Source of the DNA: Thioalkalivibrio sulfidiphilus HL-EbGr7
Lineage (GTDB): Bacteria; Pseudomonadota; Gammaproteobacteria; Ectothiorhodospirales; Ectothiorhodospiraceae
Assembly: GCF_000021985.1 (NCBI RefSeq)
Contig: NC_011901.1
Location: forward strand, 2,294,001 to 2,358,000
DNA length: 64,000 nt
Direction: 5' to 3'
Within the stretch, counting starts at the first letter, position 1. Every line of letters begins with the position of its first letter. The notes under the pieces were generated by a model that saw only the letters and a list, made by a program, of their open reading frames with translations, had not been told where the DNA came from and made no database searches. The position numbers and the translations under genes are program-made. Shown here piece by piece: positions 58,864-64,000 of this stretch.

Positions 58864-58885
58864 AAGCCCGCGCGAACGCGGGCTT
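58864..58885 (-). terminator. Hairpin after the YeeE/YedE gene
   Basis: aagcccgcg pairs with cgcgggctt around cgaa. A second hairpin, gggaccgctcggaggcggtccc, follows to about 58926. Together they probably end the transcript. Confidence 0.6.
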
Positions 58886-58930
58886 GTGCAGGAGACCGAC
58901 AGGGACCGCTCGGAGGCGGTCCCCACGGGA

Positions 58931-60196
58931 TCAGATGGCTTCCAGCTTGCGCATGCTCGAGGGCAGCAGCTTGAGGTCCACCAGGCCGGTGATCAGGGCC
59001 TTGAAGAAGGTGGCCTCGTCTTCATAGACCATCTTGTAGTACTGCACCTTCATGGTGAGCGCGGAACCCAGGACGATGGAGGCAAAGGTCAGGAAGCCGC
59101 CCAGGGCGAGGGTGGAGATGCCGGTGATGCCCTGGCCGATGGTGCAGCCCATGGCCAGCACGCCGCCGAAGCCCATCAGGATGGCGCCGATGAAGTGGTT
59201 CACGAAGTCCCGGAAGGAGGCGAACCACTCGATGCGGAAGCTCTTGCTCACCAGGGCCCAGAACAGGGAGCCCACGATCACCCCAAACAGGGCGATCACG
59301 CCGAAGTAGAGCACCGCGTTATCGAAGCCGGAGGCCACGTAGCGCAGGGACTGGCCCATAGGGTTGATGAAAGTGAAGGACTGGCTGGACCAGGGCATGG
59401 CCTCGGCGGGACGACCCTCGGGGTCATCGGCCAGGAAGTCCCACTCCTGCACGTAGGCGCGTAGTTCGTACGCGTCCATGTCATCGCCCACCTGCACGTT
59501 GCTGGTGATGTACCAGGCACTCACCACCACGGCACCGATCACCAGGCCGCCGATGATGTTATCGCGGGTGCTGCGGAAATCCGCGGACTTGAATACCCAG
59601 AACAGCAGGACCAGGCCGAGGATGCCACCGATGATCAGGCGGGCGGTGACGGCACCTTCGCCGCTGGCCACCAGGGAACCCAGATCCTGACCGCTGCCCA
59701 GATTGACGGCGAGCGGGTTGGTCCAGCCGTAGAACAGCAGGGAGTACAGGGTGTTGGAAGAACCCGGCAGGGGGTTAATCATGAAGTAGGCGATCACGGC
59801 GATGATCAGCAGCACCATGAGCGACTTGATGTTGCCGCCACCCACACGCACCAGGGTCTTGTTGCCGCAGCCACTGGCGTAGGTCATGCCGATGCCGAAC
59901 AGCAGGCCGCCCAGCAGGTGCTCAACCCAGGCAAACTGGCCGGCACGGTAGGGAGGGAAGGCGCCGTCGGCGTTGACCAGGCCCATGGACTCGAACACCA
60001 CCACGCCCAGCATGGCCACGGCGATGGCCAGGACCCAGGAACGCATGCGGCCCAGGTCGCCCATGTTGACCCAGTCGGAGACCGCGCCCATGGTGCAGAA
60101 GTTGGTCTTGTTGGCCACGGCGCCCATGATGAACGCCAGGACGAAGGTGACACCCAGCACGACCGCGGCTGCGGTCGAGAAGCTTTCGAAAACCAT
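58931..60196 (-). CDS. YeeE/YedE-family sulfur-compound transporter (SoxT/PmpAB-like)
   Basis: 421 aa with about ten membrane helices and two repeats of the YeeE/YedE unit. Conserved cysteines fall in NKTNFCTMGA, YASGCGNKTLVR and AMGCTIGQGITG, the positions used by thiosulfate transporters to relay the substrate. A soluble loop (about 235-285, ELRAYVQEWDFLADDPEG) faces one side. Adjacent to sox genes, so transport of thiosulfate or sulfane sulfur into the cytoplasm is likely; similar SoxT genes are common beside sHdr loci. Confidence 0.9.
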   Translation of the reverse strand: MVFESFSTAAAVVLGVTFVLAFIMGAVANKTNFCTMGAVSDWVNMGDLGRMRSWVLAIAVAMLGVVVFESMGLVNADGAFPPYRAGQFAWVEHLLGGLLFGIGMTYASGCGNKTLVRVGGGNIKSLMVLLIIAVIAYFMINPLPGSSNTLYSLLFYGWTNPLAVNLGSGQDLGSLVASGEGAVTARLIIGGILGLVLLFWVFKSADFRSTRDNIIGGLVIGAVVVSAWYITSNVQVGDDMDAYELRAYVQEWDFLADDPEGRPAEAMPWSSQSFTFINPMGQSLRYVASGFDNAVLYFGVIALFGVIVGSLFWALVSKSFRIEWFASFRDFVNHFIGAILMGFGGVLAMGCTIGQGITGISTLALGGFLTFASIVLGSALTMKVQYYKMVYEDEATFFKALITGLVDLKLLPSSMRKLEAI

Positions 60197-60416
60197 GATT
60201 ATCCTCCAGCGACTCGCGCATGATCTGGGGCATTGTGGCCCCGATATCCATCACACCCGGAATCGCAAAACCTTGTATTTATTGTGGATCGGAAGGGATT
60301 CCAGAGCATACCGGCGCGAAAGTATAACCGGAGTCTGGTCAGGTGTCATGAGTCGTGGCAAGTGAATACTTGCTACTGTCTGATAGACAGACACGCCTTA
60401 CCTGTCCTCTATGCCT

Positions 60417-61106
60417 TTACACCTTGCGCCGATAGCGCGTCACATCGGGCAGGCCCGCGTCAGCGAATCCCTGGGCCCGCAACCGGCAGGCATCACAGAC
60501 CCCGCAGGCCAGACCCTTGGCATCTGCGCCGTAGCAGGTCACCGTTTCGGCGAAATCCACCCCCAGCTCGGTGCCGCGCCGGATGATGTCGGCCTTGCTC
60601 AGGTACTGCAGCGGCGCGTGGATACTGAGCTGCCGTCCTTCCACCCCGGCCCGGGTGGCCAGGTTGGCCAGGCGTTCGAAGGCCTCGATGAAGGCCGGCC
60701 GGCAGTCCGGGTAGCCGGAATAGTCCACCGCATTCACACCGATGAAGATGTCCCGGGCCGGCAGCACCTCCGCCCAGGCGAGCGCCACGGACAGGAACAC
60801 CGTGTTGCGGGCAGGCACGTAGGTGACGGGGATGCCCTCACTGGGTGTCTCGGGCAGGTCGATGCGGCTGTCAGTGAGTGCAGAACCGCCGAACAGGGAG
60901 AGATCCAGGTCCACCACCTGGTGGCGCACTGCACCCTGGGATTTGGCCACCCGGGCCGCGGCGTCCAGTTCCGCCCGGTGACGCTGCCCGTAGCGAAAAC
61001 TCAAGGCATGACAGACATAGCCCTGCTCCCGGGCGATGGCGAGCACCGTGGCGGAATCCATGCCGCCGGAAAGGAGGACGACAGCGTTTCTTTGGGCTGA
61101 AGACAT
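60417..61106 (-). CDS. queC: 7-cyano-7-deazaguanine synthase QueC
   Basis: 229 aa. PP-loop ATP pyrophosphatase motif [15 protein letters not shown] at the N terminus and a zinc-binding [10 protein letters not shown] near the C terminus. It converts 7-carboxy-7-deazaguanine to preQ0 in queuosine biosynthesis. QueE, which makes its substrate, is the next gene upstream; queD is not in the window. Confidence 0.96.
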   Translation of the reverse strand: MSSAQRNAVVLLSGGMDSATVLAIAREQGYVCHALSFRYGQRHRAELDAAARVAKSQGAVRHQVVDLDLSLFGGSALTDSRIDLPETPSEGIPVTYVPARNTVFLSVALAWAEVLPARDIFIGVNAVDYSGYPDCRPAFIEAFERLANLATRAGVEGRQLSIHAPLQYLSKADIIRRGTELGVDFAETVTCYGADAKGLACGVCDACRLRAQGFADAGLPDVTRYRRKV

Positions 61107-61140
61107 GGCGTTGAAGTGCGATGGCTAAATTGGGAAACGG

Positions 61141-61220
61141 GGTAGGAAGTACGAAGTGTGAATTGGGAAGTGCGAATTGAAAGTCCTTTACTTCGCACTT
61201 CCCAATTCACACTTCCTACC
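61141..61220. repeat. Inverted repeat (gaagtgtgaattgggaagt family)
   Basis: Arms 61141-61176 and 61192-61220 are near-perfect complements. It sits between queC and queE; the queE stop codon lies within the right arm. Confidence 0.85.
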
Positions 61221-61899
61221 TTCCCTGCTCTTCCCCCCACAGGATCTTGTGCAACTGCAGCTGGAAACGCACCGGCAGCCGATCGGCGACGATCCAGTCG
61301 GCCAGGTCTCTCGGCGCCAGCTGGCCGTAGCTGGGGGAGAACAGCACCTCGCAGCGAGCAGTCAGGTCATGGGTCGCCACAGTCTGCCTGGCCCACTCGT
61401 AGTCGGCCCGGTCGCAGATCACGAATTTGACCTGATCCTTGAGGGAAAGATAACCCAGGTTCTCGTAGCGGTTGCGCCCCGCCTCACCGGACGCCGGGGT
61501 CTTGAGGTCCATGACCTTCACCACCCGGGGGTCCACGGCGGCCACATCCAGGGCACCGCTGGTCTCCAGGGAGACCTCGTAGCCGGCATCGCACAGCCGG
61601 GTCAGCAGTTCCAGGCAGGCGCGCTGGGCCAGGGGCTCACCGCCGGTGACGGTCACGTGATGCACACCGTGGGACGCCACCTGCGCCAGCACCGCCTCCA
61701 GACTCATCCACTCACCGCCGGTGAAGGCGTATTCGGTGTCGCAGTAGCCGCAGCGCAGCGGGCAGCCGGTCAGGCGCACGAACACCGTGGGCCAGCCCAC
61801 GCTGCGGGACTCCCCCTGCAGGGAGAGGAAGATCTCGGTGATGCGCAGGCGCTCTGCCTGGGGCGTGACGGGCGCGGGGCTGGGGGCGTGGATGGACAT
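61216..61899 (-). CDS. queE: 7-carboxy-7-deazaguanine synthase QueE
   Basis: 227 aa. Radical SAM motif CPLRCGYC (Cx3Cx2C), LQGESRSVGWPTVFVRLTG near the start, and VTGGEPL. QueE makes the 7-deazaguanine core from 6-carboxytetrahydropterin. The TAG stop (61216-61218) lies inside an inverted repeat. The partner queC follows. Confidence 0.95.
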   Translation of the reverse strand: MSIHAPSPAPVTPQAERLRITEIFLSLQGESRSVGWPTVFVRLTGCPLRCGYCDTEYAFTGGEWMSLEAVLAQVASHGVHHVTVTGGEPLAQRACLELLTRLCDAGYEVSLETSGALDVAAVDPRVVKVMDLKTPASGEAGRNRYENLGYLSLKDQVKFVICDRADYEWARQTVATHDLTARCEVLFSPSYGQLAPRDLADWIVADRLPVRFQLQLHKILWGEEQGR

Positions 61900-61935
61900 G
61901 AGGCATGCAGGGACGATGAGTAGATCACTATTCTA

Positions 61936-62007
61936 CCGTAGGTCGGGCTTCAGCCCGACAGCGATGCGTGCTTGGACTCCGCTGTCGGGCTGAAGCCCGA
62001 CCTACGG
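61936..62007. repeat. Perfect 28-bp inverted repeat
   Basis: ccgtaggtcgggcttcagcc... (61936-61963) and its exact complement (61980-62007) are separated by 16 bp. It lies between queE and cpoB. A related, weaker pair is at 41440-41508. Confidence 0.9.
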
Positions 62008-62013
62008 GTTGAT

Positions 62014-62811
62014 TCACCTTCCTTCGTCACGCATGCGCTGCAGGCGCTGTTCCGCCAACCGCGCCACGGCACTGCCGGCATGGTCGCGTCGCACCTGCTC
62101 CAGGGTCTCCCGGGCCTTGTCCCACTGGCCCAGCTCGTAGTGGGTGAAGCCCAGCTTGAGCTGGGCGTCGGCCACCTTGTTGCTGTCGGGATACTGCCTG
62201 AGCACCTTCTCGAACTCGGTGAGTGCCGAGGGGAAATCCCGGCTCACGTACTTGGCCTCGCCCAGCCAGTACTGGGCATTGGAGGCAAGACCGCTCTCGG
62301 GATAGGCCTCGAGGAAGCGACGGAACGCGCTCACCGACTGCTCGTAGCGACCCTCCCGGAGCAGATCGAAGGCCGCACGATAGGACTGCTGTTCCTCGGC
62401 CGAATTGCCGCTGCTCGCCGCAGCCGGTGCCACCGGCTGTGCGGGCGTCTCGGGACCCGGCACTGCGGCCGAGGGCGCAGCGGAGGCGGCCGGTACGCCG
62501 CCCTCCTCGAGTGTCTGGAGCCTGCGGTCCACGTCCAGGTAAAGCTCACGCTGGCGGGCGCGCAGCGTGTCGATCTCGTGGGCATTGGCCTCGGTGTCGC
62601 CGCGCAGGGCACGCACGTCCTGCTCCAGGGCCTCGAGTCGACGCATCATGTCCATGAGCGTCTGGTTGTCCATGAGGCGTTCCAGGCGCTCGATACGGGC
62701 ATCGAGCACGCGCGGGTCAGGCATGGCCCCCTGCTGCTGTGCGGGCGCAAGCCCGGGCACCAGCAGGCTGGCGCCCAGGCACAGGCCCGCGGCGATGCGC
62801 GCCCGGCTCAC
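62014..62811 (-). CDS. cpoB: CpoB/YbgF, Tol-Pal-associated periplasmic coordinator
   Basis: 265 aa. Signal peptide (ARIAAGLCLGASLLVPGLAPA), an N-terminal coiled coil (RIERLERLMDNQTLMDMMRR and LRARQRELYLDVDRRL), a proline/alanine-rich linker and C-terminal TPR repeats (AAFDLLREGRYEQSVSAF, LGFTHYELGQWDKARETL). CpoB links outer-membrane constriction with peptidoglycan synthesis. It overlaps pal by 4 nt. Confidence 0.94.
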   Translation of the reverse strand: MSRARIAAGLCLGASLLVPGLAPAQQQGAMPDPRVLDARIERLERLMDNQTLMDMMRRLEALEQDVRALRGDTEANAHEIDTLRARQRELYLDVDRRLQTLEEGGVPAASAAPSAAVPGPETPAQPVAPAAASSGNSAEEQQSYRAAFDLLREGRYEQSVSAFRRFLEAYPESGLASNAQYWLGEAKYVSRDFPSALTEFEKVLRQYPDSNKVADAQLKLGFTHYELGQWDKARETLEQVRRDHAGSAVARLAEQRLQRMRDEGR

Positions 62812-63353
62812 ATGCCCGCCCGGTCATAGACCAGTTCCACGCGGCGGTTCTGGGCCCAGGATTCCTCGTCCCGGCCAAAGGCCACGGGCATCTCCTCGCC
62901 GTAGCTCACCACCTGGATCTGGTCGGCGCGGGCACCCTGCAGCATGAGCATGCGCTGTACCGCCTGGGCACGGCGCTCGCCCAGGCCCAGGTTGTATTCG
63001 CGGGTACCGCGTTCGTCGGTATGACCCTCGGCACGCACCTGCATGTTGGGATTCTGGGCCAGGAAGCGGCCGTGGGCGATGATCACTTCCTCGAACTCCG
63101 GCTTGATGTCACTGCGGTCGAATTCGAAGTAGATGATGCGGTTGGCCAGCGGACTGGCGGGATCGCTCAGGGCATCCATGCCGAGCATTCCGTCGCGGTC
63201 CAGGGGCAGGGCCTCGATGCCCGAATCAGGCACCGGGCGCATGGAAGGATCGGTGCCCGGGGCCGGCTCCTCGCCGGGTTTGGTGGCGCGGGCGCAGGCG
63301 CCCAGGACCAGGGCCAGCATCAGGATCACGGCAAGGCGAAGCATGGCAATCAT
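62808..63353 (-). CDS. pal: Peptidoglycan-associated lipoprotein Pal
   Basis: 181 aa from the ATG at 63351-63353, with GGAG at 8 nt. The lipobox LGAC follows a hydrophobic signal. The OmpA-like domain has IIYFEFDRSDIKPEF, AEGHTDERGTREYN and LGLGERRAQAV, and NRRVELVY ends it. Pal anchors the outer membrane to peptidoglycan with TolB. It is flanked by cpoB and tolB in the standard order. Confidence 0.96.
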   Translation of the reverse strand: MIAMLRLAVILMLALVLGACARATKPGEEPAPGTDPSMRPVPDSGIEALPLDRDGMLGMDALSDPASPLANRIIYFEFDRSDIKPEFEEVIIAHGRFLAQNPNMQVRAEGHTDERGTREYNLGLGERRAQAVQRMLMLQGARADQIQVVSYGEEMPVAFGRDEESWAQNRRVELVYDRAGM

Positions 63354-63422
63354 GGCAAGACTCCTTCAAAGAATCGGTTCGGTTGTGAATGAGGGTTTGT
63401 GGACTATCAGTTCGTATGCACG

Positions 63423-64000
63423 TCAATCGAGAAACGGTGACCAGGCCGGCTCGCGCACCTCGCCCTCCTGCAGAACCAGGCTCTGGCGCACGCGGCCATC
63501 GGCGCTGACCGCGGCCAGTTCGCCCTGGCCGCCCCGGCCTGCGGTGGCGTAGATGATCATGCTGCCGTTGGGTGCGAAGCTCGGTGCCTCGTCCAGGCGG
63601 CCGTCGGTGAGCAGGCGGAACTGGCGGGTCTGGCGATCCAGCACCGCGATGCGGAAACGCCCGCCATCACCGTTGACCATGGCCACTAGGCGGCCGTCCG
63701 GGGAGAGGGTCGGGTTGCCGTTGTAACGGCCGTCAAACGTTAACCGCCGGGGCTGACCGCCGCTGAGACTCTGTTCGTAGATCTGCGGATTCCCGGCCCG
63801 GTCCGAGGTGAACAGCAGGTTGCGGCCGTCGGGCGTCCACTCCGGCTCGGTGTCGATGGAGCGGCTGTTGGTCACGCGCAGAAGACTGCGGTCGGCAAGG
63901 TTCATGACGTAGATATCGGGCTGGCCGTCCCGGGACAGGGTCAGGGCCATGCGCCGGCCGTCCGGCGACCAGGCCGGGGCGCTGTTGATGCCCTGGAAAC
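63423..64000 (-). CDS. tolB: TolB, 3' part (5' end beyond the window)
   Basis: The frame is open from the window edge to the TGA at 63423-63425 (about 192 codons). It has the TolB beta-propeller repeats [61 protein letters not shown] and [17 protein letters not shown]. An internal ATG at 63948-63950 is not the start. TolB is the periplasmic partner of Pal. Confidence 0.95.
   Translation of the reverse strand, partial: FQGINSAPAWSPDGRRMALTLSRDGQPDIYVMNLADRSLLRVTNSRSIDTEPEWTPDGRNLLFTSDRAGNPQIYEQSLSGGQPRRLTFDGRYNGNPTLSPDGRLVAMVNGDGGRFRIAVLDRQTRQFRLLTDGRLDEAPSFAPNGSMIIYATAGRGGQGELAAVSADGRVRQSLVLQEGEVREPAWSPFLD

Overview
The window is high-GC, gene-dense DNA that looks like a chemolithotrophic, sulfur-oxidizing gammaproteobacterium of the Ectothiorhodospiraceae/Chromatiales type. 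Thioalkalivibrio is my best guess from gene content, not from a database match. The reasons are a complete reverse-type dissimilatory sulfite reductase (rDsr) operon, a complete sulfur-oxidizing heterodisulfide-reductase-like (sHdr) operon with its own lipoate-assembly genes, soxYZ and soxB, a CbbQ/CbbO-type RuBisCO-activase pair, and ordinary gammaproteobacterial housekeeping genes (queC/queE, tol-pal, bepA, a Lys tRNA).

Layout. (1) 1-8.2 kb: a truncated histone-deacetylase-family enzyme, a VWA protein plus MoxR-type ATPase pair (CbbO/CbbQ-like), small unknown genes, a degenerate receiver-domain protein and a diverged lipoate-ligase-fold protein. (2) 8.3-17.1 kb: a NarX/NarL-type two-component system with a cysteine-bearing sensor region, siroheme synthase (cofactor supply for DsrAB), an S24-like protein coupled to it, glutaredoxin, a Sel1-repeat protein, a TrpD-like protein and several unknown small proteins. 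(3) 17.5-19.9 kb: a compact minus-strand cassette holding a DsrC paralogue without the redox cysteines, a Cas6/Cmx6-like RAMP protein with no CRISPR array, a 63-aa protein and a TauD-type dioxygenase. It is divergent from dsrA. (4) 20.2-32.9 kb: dsrABEFHCMKLJOPNR in canonical order. (5) 33-39.9 kb: a PiuC-like hydroxylase, a DsrS-like protein, a secreted DUF302-like protein and two FadL-type outer-membrane channels. (6) 40.1-53.2 kb, minus strand: rhodanese, tusA, hdrC1-B1-A-hyp-C2-B2, lbpA, dsrE-like, lbpA, lipS1, lpl, lipT, lipS2. (7) 53.5-60.2 kb: a small unknown gene, bepA, soxYZ, soxB, tRNA-Lys and a YeeE/YedE-type sulfur transporter. (8) 60.4-64 kb: queC, queE, cpoB, pal and the 3' part of tolB.

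How the genes fit together (inference from known families). SoxYZ/SoxB and the YeeE/YedE transporter handle thiosulfate or sulfane sulfur outside or across the membrane. FadL channels may admit hydrophobic sulfur compounds. Rhodanese, TusA and DsrE-type proteins pass persulfide sulfur in the cytoplasm to two alternative oxidation machines: DsrEFH-DsrC-DsrAB-DsrL with the DsrMKJOP membrane complex, and sHdr with lipoate-binding LbpA, whose lipoyl group is made and attached by the adjacent lip genes. These two machines are usually found in different organisms, so their presence side by side is the main biological point of the window.

The intergenic DNA is unusually rich in long inverted repeats, several built around rho-independent terminators. 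Two about 265-bp palindromic elements (4898-5161 and 17143-17411) share termini and an internal core but carry different, internally complementary arm sequences. No CRISPR array, transposase, integrase or prophage gene was seen.
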